This document shows positions 49,866 through 63,917 of a stretch of DNA of 64,000 nucleotides, in pieces. This DNA comes from Dermatophagoides farinae (taxonomy: Eukaryota > Arthropoda > Arachnida > Sarcoptiformes > Pyroglyphidae). Location of the stretch: the NCBI RefSeq assembly GCF_024713945.1, contig NC_134680.1:4488001-4552000 (forward strand), in the 5' to 3' direction. Numbering within the stretch: the stretch's first letter is position 1; each line of letters starts with the position of its first letter. The notes below the pieces were generated by a model. That model was not told the origin of the DNA. It made no database searches and was given only the letters and a program-made list of their open reading frames with translations. Both the position numbers and the translations under genes were made by a program.

Positions 49866-52800
49866 TTAGAATCGAAAATTTCTACGATTACGATTGATAC
49901 CACGACGGATATTGGTACCACCACTACCACGTGGTCTTGGTAATCCACGAATATTCTGCTGTGGTGATGGCTGCTGTTGCTGCTGCTGTTGAGCTTGTTG
50001 CTGTGTAATTCGCATTCGATGACCATGTTGTATGATATTACCACGATGTATGGCCGACGTTTGTTGTCGTTGTGGATTATCCGTCCATAATACAGGTTTT
50101 CGTTGAATTCGTGGATGATGCGGCTGTTGTTGTGATGATTGTTGTGGTTGCGATGATGATGATGATGATGGAGTGATCGATTCGGTTGGTTGTTGTTGTT
50201 GATGTACGGGAGTTGTCGATGATGAACTTTGCGATGTAATAATCGATTCGGAAACTTTGGTCGTTGATGATGATTGTGAACCTTGTGCAATATTTATATT
50301 AGATGATGATCTAGCTGAACATGTTTGTTGATTCATTCCGGTTGTTGGTTTATCATTACTATCATCGGTAGCTGTTGATATAGTAGTAGTCGCAGTGGCT
50401 AAATCATTTAAATCATTTTTAATCATTTGAAAAAATGAAAAAGTTTACTTACCACAATTATTATTATTATTATTATTACCAGAAGTTGCTGCTGTTGATG
50501 ATGATGAACCTGGATGTGATGAACTAACTTCCGATATACCACTATTATTTTCAATCGATTGTTTCGAACTTGTTTGCTGCTGTTGTTGTTGATCATGATC
50601 ATCATGATCATCATCATCGTCATCATCACTATCCAAATCAATAACTTCAATTTTCTTTCCGTCATTTTCTTCTGGTTCTTCTTCTTCATCTTCATCAATA
50701 TCACTACCATCATCATCTTCTTCATCAATCTCCTCATCTTCACCTTCAAGTATGGATTCATCACATTCTTCTTCCTCATCTTCATCATCAACATCACCAT
50801 GGCCTTCATCCACTTCTTCATCCGATTGTTGCTGATGACTTGTTATATTATCCTCTTCGGCTGATTCTTCATCATCGGCCAATTCTTCTTCCTCATCTTC
50901 AATAATTTGTTCATCATCATCTTCTTCATCCGCTTCTATTACATCATCTATCTCATTATTAGAAGGGTGATGTTCTTGATCGATAACTAATTCACTTTCA
51001 ACTTCTCCATCTTCGTCATCTTGATTAGCCTCATCATCATCTTCATTGTCGGTCATTTCTTTTGCTTGTGATTCAGTATCATCATGAAAATCATCGTCGT
51101 CAACATTATTATCATCTTCTTCTTGTGATTCCATTAAAGCAAATTCTTCATCTTCATCATCATCAGCAATATCATTACTATCGTTATCATCATCACCGAT
51201 GGCAATGTTTCCACCACTTGATACATTCGATTGAGCTGTAATTTTTGATCGTTTTGTATTATAACCACTACTTGATGGTTCATCAAATGATGTATTTTGT
51301 AATGGTCGTTTATTTGATCCAGATGTTGATGTTGAAGTTGATGCTACTTCCGTAACCGTAGAATCTTCAACCGGCTCAGATATATGATGATGATGAGATT
51401 GTTGTGTTGTTGTTGCTGCCATAATATTACCCGATGAACTAACAGATGATGTTGATAGTGCAGCAGCAATAGCCGAACCAGAACTAACAGTTGATATGGC
51501 TTGTGTTTGCGGTTGAACCGTTGCTTGTGGTAATGATGTTGAAGATAATGAAGAATTTGTTTCTTTCATTGTTTGACCAAATACCTGGCCAAAACGGGAA
51601 TTTGATGCAATAGATTTGGTCATCGGTTTAATGCTAACCGTTGGTGTTGATTTGCTTGGATTGTTGGAGAAAACCAACGTAATCGATGATGATGATGATA
51701 ATGATGAGGATGTTGATGGTTGTTGTTGAGGTAACACTGAATGTCTAACCGGTGGTATTGCCGATGTGGTTATGCCGGATGATGTTGTTTTACCACTATT
51801 ACCCATAGCAATAGTTGTTGTTGTTGCAGGTGCGGCCATTGTTGTCGTTACCATTGAATCCTTAACCATTGTTGATGGACCAACAACAACTGATTGAGTA
51901 CTCGTTGTTGATGATCCGGTTCCTGTAACCAATAATTGTTGTGAGGATTTCAATTGTAATGTTAAATCTTCAATCTGCTTATTTGCTGTTTGCAAATCTT
52001 TTCGTTTTTGCATCATTTGTTGATCATATTCACTACGTAATTGTTCAAAATCAGTTTCCAATTTATTCATTTTCGTTCGAAGTTCTTCCAGATTTTTCGC
52101 CAATGTTTCTTTCTCTTTCAAAAGCGTCGATTTTTCCATACTTAGATCGGATATTCGTTGTTTAGCTTGTTGAGCAATTTTCTTGGCAATCTCTTCCTTA
52201 TCCGATGCATGTTTTTTATATGATTCATTTTCTTTATTCAATCGTTGTATATCATTTCGTAATGATTCAATTGCTTGTTGTTGTTGTTTTTGTTGGGATT
52301 GATCAACATTCGTCGATGAAGCTGTTGCCATATCAACAATTGGATCACATTGAACATCTTTATCAATCATTTTAGTGGACACAACAGCAGAAGCGGTAGA
52401 TGTTGCTGTTGTGGCCATTGTCGTCGAAGTTGTTGTTGCTATTGTATTTTTAATCTTACCAATTTCAGCCTTATATTTTCGTGCCAATGATCGTAACTGT
52501 GCATTAACATTCTGAAGATTGGCATTTTCATTACGTGTTTTCTGATATTCTTTACACATATTCTGTTCCTGTTCCATGGTTTTCTTCAGTTGTTGTCGTA
52601 TATTGTTCAATTCTTGTTCATTCTGTGACAACATTCGTGTCTTATTTTCCAGTTCATTTTTTACCTTTAACAATTCGGCATTATTCATTTGAATCTAAAA
52701 ACAGAAAAAATTATTTCAAATTTTGAAACAAACAAAAAATTAAAAAAAAAATTCTTACCTGTTTACTCAACGATGTTTTTTCCGTCATCAATCGTTTCAC

Positions 52801-55800
52801 ACTATCGGCATCAAAATTTCGAAGCTGTTGCGATAGACTCTGTGCTTTTGCCTTCCAATTGTCCAGATCTTTTCGTAATAATTCCACTTGAACTGCTTCG
52901 GCTTCATTTTTTTGATTCAAATTTTGTAATGATTTTTCTTTTGTTTCTAGCGTTTGAAGTTTTCCCATTAGTTCCTGACATTTACGTTCCAATTGATTTA
53001 CTTGTGTTTTAAATTGAATATTATTTTCACGTAATATTGGTACCATTTGTGCATTGGCAACAATCTCTTTGAATTCATTCGATGTATTCAATCGTTGTGA
53101 TGATTGTCGTTCCATTTCGAGCATTGATTTCAGCTTATCAATTTCAGTACGATAATTATCCAATTCAATTCGGATCTGTTGATTATCATCGGTTAATTTG
53201 GATATTTCCAATTGTAGACCAGATTTTTCTTCACGCAAAAATTTTACCACTGAAAGTAGGCGGGTAGCCGATTCTTTTTGCTGTTGTTCATCCGCCATAA
53301 ACAATGTGGAATTATTTTGTAATGCAATAATCTGATTGTTCATCTGTTCCAATTGATTAAATAGGCTATCATTCACCTGTTCTAAAGAACCACATTTCAT
53401 CTGTAATTTTTCACATTCTTGTTGCAACGTTTTCCGTGCACTATCGATCGATTCAAAATTTAAACGATATTCATCACGTAATCGTGATAGTTCTGATTCC
53501 TGTGCGGCCAATTGTTGTTGTGAATGATCAAATTTTGTTTGTAATTCGAAAATTATTCTAGAATCTTCATTACGTTGTTGTAATACAGAATCATATTCTT
53601 GTTTAGCTTTATCGGCAATGATTGTTTGTAAATGCATTTCATTCAATGAATCATGTTCATTTTGATGTGATTTTTCCAATGCTTGTTGCAATTCATTCAA
53701 TTCTTTACGCAATTTTTCCGTTTGTCTACCATAATTATCGGCATTTGTTTTTAGTTGCGCAATTTCCGCATCTTTTTCGGCCACAATTTTTTCATATTTT
53801 TCCTTTAGATTCTGTAGATCTTCATTCAATTGTGTTATAATCGTTAATTTGGATTGAATTTCATCATCAATATTTTGTTTCATTTGTTGACTATTTTCGA
53901 TAGCTTTATTTAGATTTTCCACCAATGATTGATTTGTTGATTCTAATGTTGAACATTTTTCTTCTGAATTTGTTAATTTTCCACGAAGAATTTTTATCTC
54001 ATCTTGTGCCATTTGTAATTCTTTTTTATTTGATGATGAAAATGAACTGCCACCAACACCACCACCAATTGAAACATTCATTTCATCATTAATATCCATC
54101 ATCGTTTCCGTTTGTGATTGAGACTGTTGTTGCTGCTGTGATATTGTCGTTGGTTGTTGTTGCTGTTGTTGAGATTTTATTTTCAAATCAAAATTTTCTT
54201 GCTGTAATTGAAGATATTTTTGTCGTTCTTTATTCAATTGTTCTTGTAGGCTATGTAATCGTGTGGAAAAGCTTTCAATGGTTTCTTTCCATTTATCTTC
54301 TTGTTTCTGCACCTTTTCACGATAATAACCAATTTCCTGTTCAAAACGTTCAATTTGTTGCTGTTGTCGTCGTACGGTATCGCTTTCAACTTTAACACAA
54401 TTTTCCTGCATCACCTTCATTGATTCAACCAATGACATCTGTGTACGTATCTCACCTGTTAATCGTTCATTTTCTTTGGCCAGATAATCTAGCTGACTTT
54501 TCAGCTGTGTTGATTCGGCACGACAAAATTCCAAGTTATTATTTTTTGATCGAACATTTTCATTCAATGAATCAATCTGATTCTGTAATGTGATCACGTT
54601 TTTCTCTAGATTTTCAACCAAACTATTCAATTTAATATTACGTTCACGTAAAAGTGCATTTTCATCTTGAATTTTTTCCATTGTTAAATTTACTTCATGC
54701 ATATAGGATTTTTGATTCTGTAATTCGGTAGTCAACCGTGATAAATCACTTTTGATCGTTGAATTTTCTTGTATCAATTGATTCTTATCCATTTCTAAGC
54801 GTCTTGTATCATCCAGATTTTTCTGTCGTAACGTTTCCAAATTATCGACATATTTTTCCAATTTCATTTTCAATTCTTTATTCTCGGTGAATATTTCGAT
54901 TGTATCGAATTCGGCTGAATAATTTGGATTGATTAAACGTTTTTGCTTTTTAGTCATTTCAATAATTTCATTTTTCTGCTGTAATTCTGCATGTAATGAT
55001 TTCATTTTTGTCTGCAATGTTTCTAATTCAGCTTTTAATTCACCAATACGTTCATCACCATCATTATTTTCACCAATTTTTCGGCTATTCGTTAGTTCAT
55101 CATTCATTTCATGTAACAATGTTAATAGGTGACGATTTTTTTCTTGTAAATCTTGTATATCTTTGAATTGTATCAGACCATTTGGAATGTTTGATTGTTG
55201 CGGTTGTTGCATTGAATCATTCATCTGATGATCATCGAATACCTGAAATCCTTTAGCTTCTTGAATGGCTTTCATTAGATGTACAATCTGTATGCTTAAA
55301 TCTTGGGTTTCCTGTTGATAACGTTTTAGTTCACGTTTCAACGTATTTATCATCTGCGTATCTTTATCTTTTTCGGCCATAAATTTATCTTTTTCCATCA
55401 ATAATTGCATCAATTCTTCCTGCAATTTTTGATAATTCTGTTCAATCAATTCATATTCATGAATATTTTTATATAGTAATGGCCTTTCTTCATCCATTCG
55501 TTCATTCATGTCTTTTAGTTCTTTTTCCAAACGCATATTATTGGCCACAACACGTGTCAATTCTTGTTTGGTACGTATTAATTCATCATAAAGATCGGAT
55601 AGATTGACAGCATTATTTAGTTTACGATTCGTTTCGGTTGCATATGGGAAATGTTTCTCAAATTCTTTTTCCACAGCTGTTTTATTGAATTCATTCAGAT
55701 GACAACGTGCATTGTCCAATTCATTCAATAATTTTTGTCTTTCATCTTCAAGCTCTTTCACATCTTTCATATAGTTTTCTTTCATCGATTCAAATTGTAA

Positions 55801-56734
55801 TTCCAATTCATTATGTGCTTCCAATCCTTTCTGCAACAATTCACGTAGTTCAGCAATACATTCATCTTTTTGTCGTGATTCTTTTTCCTTTTCATCATTA
55901 TTCTTATTCAACAGGTTAATAATTTCATTTTGTGCTTCAGTCTCTTTATTATATGTACTTTCCAATTTTGTACAATGAATCTGCAATTCCAACAGCTTAT
56001 TTGACAATTCTTCATTTTTCACATCTTTTGATTCGTTCAATTTTTTCAATCGATTTATCTCCAACTTCATATTGGCTATTTCATCCGTTTGATCTTCAAT
56101 CTTTAGATTGGCCGCCAATAATTTCTCATTGTTTTCTTTACGAACATTAAGTAATTCTTGTGTTTTATTCTCCAATTCTTCATTCAATAATTTCAATTGA
56201 TTTTGGTAGAGATTTTTTTCCTCTTTAAAACGATTGTCCATAAAACGTAATCGAATTTCATTTAATGATGAATTCATCGAATGTTCCATTGTGGACGGAT
56301 CATTCGAATGTTGTGATGATTGTAGCGTGTCTTTTAGGCTTGTTATTTCGACATTTTTTTGTTTTAATAATTCGAAAATTTCAATTTTTTCACCACTAAG
56401 CTTCTGTACTTCACCGACAAGATTTTCATGTTCTTTTTTAAGATTATCACGACCTTTGAGAATATCAACAATTTTATTGATCAAACAAAAATGGATCAAA
56501 TAAGAAAAAAAAAGCAAACACACACTTACCTTGAAGAATTTCATAATATTCATGACGAGATTTTTGCAGATCATTTTCAGTTTCTTGTAATTGTTGTTTA
56601 ATTTTATCGATAAATTCTTTTTGCATCGAATTCTGTAGATTTAGATTTTGTATTTCACGTTCCATTGCAAAACGATCATCACGGTTTTCGAAACCACCTC
56701 CACCGCCACTGGTATTATTGTTGGTAAATGACAT
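49866..56734 (-). CDS. TPR: Nuclear pore basket protein TPR/Megator
   Basis: Very long coiled-coil protein of the nuclear basket, involved in mRNA export, pore organisation and the spindle checkpoint. Four exons fit in phase: 56530-56734, 52759-56453, 50453-52694 and 49866-50398, giving 2,224 residues (human 2,363). Introns are 54-76 bp. Residues from about 20 to 1,470 are almost continuous heptad coiled coil. LLSVVKFLREEKSGLQLEIS and the LENNNIQ-like region match the conserved TPR core. Then come Ser/Thr-rich segments, a very acidic domain containing KKIEVIDLDSDD that parallels the human tail, and a Gln-rich, Arg/Gly end (GTNIRRGINRNRRNFRF). The order of domains identifies it, since coiled coils alone would be ambiguous. 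Confidence 0.88.
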
Positions 56735-57089
56735 GATTAAAATTTAGTGATAATAGCAGGCAAAATGTTGAACATTTTCAAATACGAATGAAAACGAAAA
56801 AAAAAACAAAATTGAAATTGCTCATCCAACAACAAAAAAAAATCGTTTCAAAAAACTAGCATGTGAAACACTCACGAAACAAACGAAAAATTCTCAACAG
56901 CCGCAACATTTAGCTACTATCGACCGAAACATATCGATTGTATCGTATTCTGTCCATTTCATACAATTTAAAAAATTTTTTTTTTTTTGAAATTCGAAAG
57001 ATTCGATCATCTTTTAGTTTTATTCTACAAGATTTTTTTTTTATTATTATTATAGATTGATTAGATAAGATATTTAACAACAAAAAAAA
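56735..57089. other. Intergenic between TPR and NDUFAF4
   Basis: TPR 5' flank and NDUFAF4 3' flank on the same strand. A sequence catatcgattgtatcg at 56929-56944 resembles DRE-like promoter elements of arthropods, which is only suggestive. No gene was recognised. Confidence 0.45.
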
Positions 57090-57832
57090 TTATTTATCAG
57101 TAATTTCTTCGGTTTTTTTAGATTTTTTACTCTTAAATCCTGATTCAATCGTTTCGATTGTTGTATCTTCATCAACATCATAATCACGTTTAACAAATAA
57201 TTGTATCTCTTTATCATCTTTATCGATGGCCGTAAATACATCCACATATTCGATGAGATTTTTTATATCCACTTCTGATAGTTGATAATGGGCTGCAATT
57301 TCTTCGATTGTATGTTTATCTTGTTTATGGCTAAGTATTATGTCCAAAATATCTAATACGGTAATTTTATCAACAGGCATTTGTTCCGGTTTATAAAATA
57401 CGTATGGTAATGGTGCACCGAATCTTTCTTTTGGTAATATTTGTTGACGTTTTAATTGTTCTTCTTCACTACCGAATTGTGGTTCAGGATTTTTATCGAA
57501 TGCATCCACTTTAACCGATTTTAAACGATCAACAAGATTTTCATTTTTAGCATTTGCTTGTTTGAATAAACTATTGTCTATATAAAGTGAGAGAAAGAAG
57601 AATTCATTTATTATCATGATGATAATCTAATTAATCAAGCATAATTACCTTTTTTTGATTCATCAACCAATTTCTGTGTGGTTTCATGCCATGGTGCACG
57701 TTTTGGTTGTTGATCAATTTTTCGATGTGCACGATTTTCAACATTAAATTTCTGTACAGGTTTTCGAACGGTTTTGATGAATAAACTTTTTAGTCCTTCA
57801 CCAATAACACGATATAGTTTATCGATATTCAT
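57090..57832 (-). CDS. NDUFAF4: Complex I assembly factor NDUFAF4
   Basis: Mitochondrial inner-membrane-associated factor for early assembly of respiratory complex I. Exons 57649-57832 and 57090-57577 with a 71-bp intron give 223 residues (human 175). The family core KFNVENRAHRKIDQQPKRAPWH matches the human N-terminus, but here about 28 residues precede it, possibly a mitochondrial leader. The C-terminal domain is conserved (TVLDILDIILSHKQ, IEEIAAHYQLSEVDIKNLIE, YVDVF). A Lys/Glu-rich tail ends the protein. The orthology is supported by length, the two conserved blocks and their order. Confidence 0.88.
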
Positions 57833-58077
57833 ATCGTATTCGTATCAAATTAATGAGAAAAAAAAATCAATGATCAAAAATTCAATAAAACAAAAAAATT
57901 CTCGATCAAATTGGATGTGCTAAAACTATACAAACAATTCCACCTTGTTGGGTTAAATTAGTCGTCGAATTCTGAAATTTTTTTTTTTGGTATTCGAAAA
58001 ATTCTGAAAAAAAATTCTACTTCCTATTTTAAAATATTTTTTAAAAAATGTGATTCATTCTTCTTCATAATGATTAA

Positions 58078-59279
58078 TTATTGATAAACATGATAATATT
58101 CATATCGATCTGTATCGATAAGTTTAGTCTTATTATAGCATAGTAAATTTCGTATTTGATTACGATAATCATCGCTGAGTAGCCAATCCATTTGTTGATC
58201 ACAAATCAATGGACATCCATACATATCGATAATATTCTGTCTGTTTTCCAATAGAAATGTTTCGAAAACATTTTGTTTCAATGTTTTTAACATTAGATTA
58301 CAATGACCATAATCACCAAGATATAATATTACACGTCTTCTATTACCACCATCGAATGCATTCGGTTCAAAACTATCCGTATGTAGATCATTTCCACTTA
58401 GATAGATACGTAATTCATGCCGTGATGGTCGTTGAAAATGAAATGCATATGAACTAATATGTGTGATACGATTATTTTTCAGATCAATTTCTTCCAATTT
58501 AGTTGCACGATAAAATGCTTTCGAATTTATTCGAATTAATTGGCCACGTTGTTCTGGATTATAGAATCGTATGATTTTAACATCAGTAAATTTACTGAAT
58601 GCTTTATATGGTAATGTTTGCATTGAATGTGATTGAAATTCTAATACATGAAGATTTTTCAATAAACTTAATGCTTTGAATGTTTTTCGTTTCCAGTGTG
58701 TATTATCGCTCAGGCTTGTAGTATTCAGATAAATATTTCGAACGAATAATCGACTTTGATTACCGAATGCATATTCATTGATATACAATAATTTTGGACA
58801 ATTTTGTAGGTAAATATTTTCAAAATAAATATTTGCAAATAAATTATTTTCCAACGATTCTAATTCCATATCAATCATATAGAACCATTTGAATTTTTGA
58901 AAATAATTGCCATTGCCATTGCCATTGTTGTTGTGATTATTGTTAGGATGGATTTGTTGAAAAATTTGTCGTAATTGTGTCATTCGATTACCAATACAAG
59001 TGATCACTGATGAATGACATTCACTTGTTATTAGATTCGGATCATTACATTCAACGGTTTTGGCACCATATTTTGGCATAAAATTACAAAAACATGGATA
59101 TAATATTTCATATGATGGACATATTTCAATCATACTACCAAAAACGATTGAAACGCAAGCCAATAATAAAAGTAATGATAATTCTATAAAAAAAATTGAA
59201 TCAAAATCATTTTGCGGAATAAAAATACTACAGTTTTTAAATATTTTTTTTTTCAATACTTACGACCGTCGAAAAACAT
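58078..59279 (-). CDS. Secreted leucine-rich-repeat protein
   Basis: A tiny first exon (59264-59279) encoding MFFDG plus one base joins 58078-59183 in phase across an 80-bp intron, giving 373 residues. The joined N-terminus MFFDGQLSLLLLLACVSIVFG is a good signal peptide. Without the tiny exon the start would not be convincing. A Cys-rich cap follows (CPSYEILYPCFCNFMPKYGA), then irregular leucine-rich repeats (LHVLEFQSHSMQTLPYKAF, LEEIDLKNNRITHISSYAF) and a C-terminal Cys cap (CPLICDQQMDWLL). No membrane segment lies at the C-terminus, so it is probably secreted. Arthropods have many such LRR proteins, including those named after the non-catalytic Oplophorus luciferase subunit. The function is not assigned. 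Confidence 0.82.
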
Positions 59280-60173
59280 TTTTCCTTTCAATCAAAAATG
59301 AACGACAATTCCGAACCATTCACGAATCGAATTCGAATGATTCGTAAAATTCTCATTCATTTTTCATTTGTCACTAAATTCATTTTTCATTTTGATCATG
59401 CCCAAATCCACCTATTTTCAACATCATCGATTGGTTGTCGTGATTCAACGTTGGTGGTGGTGGTGGTATGTACGGAATTTCCTAGGCCAAATTAGATCGA
59501 AAAAAAATTATGGTGAATGTAAAGAATTTTTTTTTGTTGTTGTTTTTAACAAACTACCGTGAATGATTCTTCCGTAACGTAATTTTCTTTTTCTCCAGAA
59601 CGCTGATGATGATGATAAGAATGATAATAATACCGTTCATGATGGCCATAATCATCGATTATTGATTATTATAATAATTACGATGAAAGTGATCGAATCG
59701 AATGTGACGCCCAATCATTCGTTTTTTTTTTTTGGTGAAACAAAAATCAAATTCGAAACCATTCATTATCTGAGGCGGGGCCATTCACTTTTTTCACATA
59801 TAATATTTCTTAAATCATTATATCAATAATTTGACGAACTTCTTCATCAATCTGAAAGGAAAAGTTTGTATTTTACGAATCTCAAATTCTCGGACGCAGA
59901 ATCGAAAGAGAGAGAGAAAGAGCATTAAAAAATTGTTTTTTTTTGTATTATTCATCACCATCAGATGGCGTAAGAAGGAATCTTTTCAGCAAAAAAGAAA
60001 AGACTGCGCATTCATGCGACCATGTGCTTCATGATATCATGAAAGCCACACCGAACATTTTTTTTCGAAGACAACCAACACGCTGAACCAGATTTCCATT
60101 ATTCAATTTAAAAATTTTCTATTTTTCTCAAATTTTCTTTGATCCAAATTAATTATTATTATTATCATTTGAA
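59280..60173. promoter_or_regulatory. Divergent region between LRR gene and C1QBP
   Basis: About 900 bp, AT-rich with GA-rich patches (59907-59922). A CAGATGGCG site lies at 59962-59970, about 200 bp before the C1QBP start codon. Short open frames here have no recognised domain. Confidence 0.45.
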
Positions 60174-60932
60174 ATGTTTTTTAAAAGTAACGTATTGTCC
60201 ATGGTTGGACGTCAATTTACACGTAAATCATTTATTCATACTGTTTCTATGATTCGGCAACCATTACCGGCAATGATTTCATCATCATCAAAATATTTGA
60301 TTCAGAAGCAGCAGCAGCAACAACAACAACAACAACGGTCATTTGTATCAAATGTATCGTTGAATAAACGTGAACAAGAGCTAACGGATTTTCTTGCTTC
60401 CGAAATTGATCTTGAACGTGAATCGCAGAAAAAACCGTTGCCAAAAATGTCCGATTGGACCATAACCAATACCGGTAGCGATATTGTTTTGTTTAAAAAA
60501 TTTAACAATGAAGAAATTACGATTAAAGCAAATGTTTGCTATTCAGTGGATGCCGCTAATCCGGATGCTGATAATGGACAAATGGTTTGTAAGCCTGAAT
60601 TTGCTATTGAAATTAAAAAAGGTGATTCTATTCTTGGCCTAAATTGTTCATTCATGCAAGATGATGAAAATGTTGATGACGGTGCACAACGTTTAGAAGA
60701 TGATTTTCAAATCAATGAAATATCAATTTATGAAGGTGAATTTCAAAAAAGTAGCTATGCTATTTCAGGTGAAGTAATCGATGGTAATCTTTATGATCTT
60801 CTCATGAATGTATTGGAAGGACGTGGTATTGATCAACAATTTGCTAAAAAACTTATCGAATATTCAACAATTTATGAACATAATCTATATGTTGGTCTAT
60901 TGGAAAATATGAAAAAATTTTTCTCAAATTGA
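60174..60932 (+). CDS. C1QBP: Complement C1q-binding protein/p32 (MAM33 family)
   Basis: Acidic, doughnut-shaped trimeric protein of the mitochondrial matrix that supports mitochondrial translation. Single exon, 252 residues (human 282). The N-terminal ~60 residues are basic, Ser-rich and contain a Gln run encoded by CAG/CAA, consistent with a cleaved mitochondrial presequence. The MAM33 fold follows: REQELTDFLASEIDLERES, IVLFKKFNNEEITIKANV, FAIEIKKGDSILGLNCSF, ISIYEGEFQKSSYAISGEV, and a C-terminal helix LEGRGIDQQFAKKLIEYSTI with YVGLLENMKKFF. Convergent with the RNF144-like gene 345 bp away. Confidence 0.94.
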   Translation: MFFKSNVLSMVGRQFTRKSFIHTVSMIRQPLPAMISSSSKYLIQKQQQQQQQQQRSFVSNVSLNKREQELTDFLASEIDLERESQKKPLPKMSDWTITNTGSDIVLFKKFNNEEITIKANVCYSVDAANPDADNGQMVCKPEFAIEIKKGDSILGLNCSFMQDDENVDDGAQRLEDDFQINEISIYEGEFQKSSYAISGEVIDGNLYDLLMNVLEGRGIDQQFAKKLIEYSTIYEHNLYVGLLENMKKFFSN

Positions 60933-61277
60933 AACAACAACAACAACAAAAAACATTCGATTCAAATTCGAAAATAGATAACACCACACTACTGTTTCAA
61001 TATTTTTCTGTCATAGATTTTCTTTATTTTTTTTTCAATAATTTTTTTTCACTTTTCAAGTTTTTTTTCCTGTAGATTACAATTCTCATTGATTGATTGA
61101 TTGTTGTAGATGAGATTATGTTTCACCACAACCACCATTATTTTTATTACATATAATCATTGAAAATTAAAAAAAAAATTTCTCTATCATAATCAATTGA
61201 CAGTTTGAATTGAAAATTTCAACAACAAAAAACAAATTTCAAATAAACATCAACGGGTAAAATATGAGGAACCGGTA
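60933..61277. other. Intergenic between convergent C1QBP and RNF144-like gene
   Basis: AT-rich, presumably both 3' untranslated regions. Nothing else was recognised. Confidence 0.5.
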
Positions 61278-62598
61278 TCATGATGTTGACGATGATGATG
61301 ATGATGATGATGAATTTTTACGATGATGTTGTTGTCGTCGTCGTCGTTGTCGACGTTGACGACCAAAACAACAGCAACAACAATAATTATAAAGATGACA
61401 TTTTTTCGTCAATACACATGGTAACAATGCAATAATAACCGGTGATGCCAATAACATTAAAATACTGATACCTAAACAAATACTAATGGTTTGTGCACGA
61501 TTAAAAAATATCGATAAACGTGAATGTCCAAGTTTATTTTTACATGGTCCAGAATCATAATGAAATAAAAGAAAATCATTATCCAATGATTGTAAACAAT
61601 GCCAACAGAATACATGGCAACAATTACGGCAGGAAATCTGTGCACAGCCACCTTCCCGCTGTATAAGATAATGACAATTTGGACATCGTTTTATATCGAA
61701 TTCATTCAATATTGAATTATCTGGATCACGACAATCATGGTGGCTATTTTCATCCGATAATCTTGATGAACAGGAAGCACAGGATATTTTTGAGCACTGA
61801 AAAAAACCAACAGAAATTAATTTTTTGTTTTTGCAAACATTACTACTACTTACATTTGGACATTTCAGGATTAGGATGGGCTTTTTTTGTTTCTCAACAC
61901 CGTTTTCATTTCCATTGCCAGTATCGTTGTCTACATTAGTTTCTTCAATTTTCAATTGAATCAATAGAGATTTCATCAAACCATTGTTGTTGATATCATC
62001 ACCATCATTATTATTATTATTATTATCGAATATTTGCTCACAAAATGGACATTGTAATTGATTATTGTTATTGATAATGGCCGAATTATTATCACCATTT
62101 ATTTGTAAACATTTATTTTTAGTGAATAATGTTTGAATTTTTTGTCGATAATATTCATTGGTGATAATATCATTAATTTCATCGATCGATATCGATTGTT
62201 TACGTAAACATTTATATGATGGACAATAGATACGAAAATGGCCATTATCGATCATGAATTGAAAATAACGATCCAGACACTTTGTGGTGGATGAAAAAAA
62301 AAATAAATAAAGAATATATTTTCAAAAACATTCAATGATTCGAACACCATCACCAACAAAGTCGATATATAGATACCTGTATGCAGAATGTACATGAACA
62401 AAATGTCATTGAATACATTTGATCGGCTTGTAGTTCATCTAAACATATTCCACAGGTTTTTAATAGATTTTTATTTTTATTATCATCGATAATATTATCG
62501 GTTACGATATGATTATCACCATCATTATCATCAACGCTACCATCATCGTCGCCATCATCATCATCATCATAAATATCATTATCATTATTTTTATCCAT
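61278..62598 (-). CDS. RNF144: RBR E3 ubiquitin ligase, RNF144-like
   Basis: RING-between-RING ligase that transfers ubiquitin through a Cys thioester. Three exons in phase, 62377-62598, 61854-62279 and 61796-61278, give 388 residues (human RNF144A 292). Exon 1 has a repeat-encoded Asp-rich start and then RING1 (CGICLDELQADQMYSMTFC). The IBR spans exons 2 and 3, with an Asn-rich insert. RING2 reads CPNCHYLIQREGGCAQISC, with the catalytic Cys at about 267. FCWHCLQSLDNDFLLFHYD and GPCKNKLGHSRLSIFFNRAQ are typical of RNF144, followed by a membrane helix (LGISILMLLASPVIIALLPC) and a basic Ser tail. The second intron (57 bp, 61797-61853) has no stop and a length divisible by three. Keeping it would insert 19 residues inside the IBR. 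Confidence 0.92.
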
Positions 62599-63917
62599 TC
62601 GTTTCTTTTTCTTTGTTAATTTATTGATTAAAAATATGCTTCAATTCAATGGAATAATTTGAATAATAACCAATATAATTAACAGAATTACTAATAAATT
62701 TAATCAAAAAAACAAAAAGAATGTGATGAATTATATCAATCACACTTACTGTTTTTTCATTGATTGCATGATTGATAGAAAATTGCCAGGAAAAAAATGA
62801 ACTTATTCAAATAGGAATTTCATGGCAAAAAAAATTGGAGAAAATGGAAAAATTAATTTCGATACAAGAAATATAAACAAAATCAAATGATTAACAACTG
62901 GAAAAAAAAGGTAAACAAAGCGATTCTGTCAAAATATTTTTGGCAAAATTAATGATAAACAATCAACATCACAAACACATACACAGAAAGAGATAGAGAG
63001 AGAGACAGAGACAGAGAAAGAGATTCTTTCATTTGAAAAGCAACATTCAATAATAAATAATAGTTGACGACAGAATTCTTTGAATTTCAATTCATTTTTT
63101 TTTCTTTGCCATTGGGATAAATATAATGATATAGATAGATATATAGAGCCAATAACCAGACAAGAATCCTGCTACATGATTCTCGAGTCGACGCTGAAAC
63201 GTTATCGGTATTATAATTATTATATATAGAATATTTTCGTGTCATCATCGTGAATGAAAAACTAACAATGAAAAAAAAAATGTATGCAGAAACGACCTTC
63301 GAACACTAAAATGTTCATTGTTTTTTTTTCACTTTTTCTTCGTATTTTTTTTTTGTCGATGATGATGAATCAAAACCCGATGATAATTGATATGGCCATA
63401 TGATAATTTCCATCAATAGTTTATCACAATGACAGTCATGACTGAGCTTGTTTGAAATTATTATGATATTGGAATTTTTATTGAACCACATTTTTGATAT
63501 TGAAAAAACAAACAAAAAAAAACTGAAAAAAATTATTAGCATACATTTTTTTCGTTTGATTTGTCCCCATTTTTTTTTTAAATAATTGGTACAACAATTT
63601 TTTTTTTAGTAGTTCCTGTTTCCGAAAGAAAAAAAAACGAACCAATTAATTGATTGCGAATCTTGGCCATTTCTTTTACATTGATGAGATATCTTATCTT
63701 ATTTGATCAAATCAACAATTTGGTTAATGTTTTTTAGGTCTTATATTTCTGTGAAAAATGAAAAAGAAATAATTTTACTTTGGTCATCCACCACCACCAC
63801 CACCACCATCAATCACATGATAAAATGTGTAATGTAGACAAACTGGTTGTGGATGAAAAAAAAATAACAAAAATTTCTCCTGTTGAATAATTTTTTTTTT
63901 CATATCAAAATTTAGAG
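62599..63917. other. Intergenic region at the right side
   Basis: About 1.3 kb with a GA/CAGA repeat at 62988-63021 and CCA repeats at 63789-63809. A less AT-biased patch at about 63164-63205 (containing ctcgagtcgacgctgaaacg) stands out, but it could not be matched to an RNA or gene. No coding frame is supported until 63918. Confidence 0.45.

Noticed and set aside
50423-50821. Met/Lys-rich minus-strand ORF and its hydrophobic plus-strand counterpart
   Set aside because: Both are other-frame readings of the GAT/GAA repeats that encode the acidic domain of TPR.
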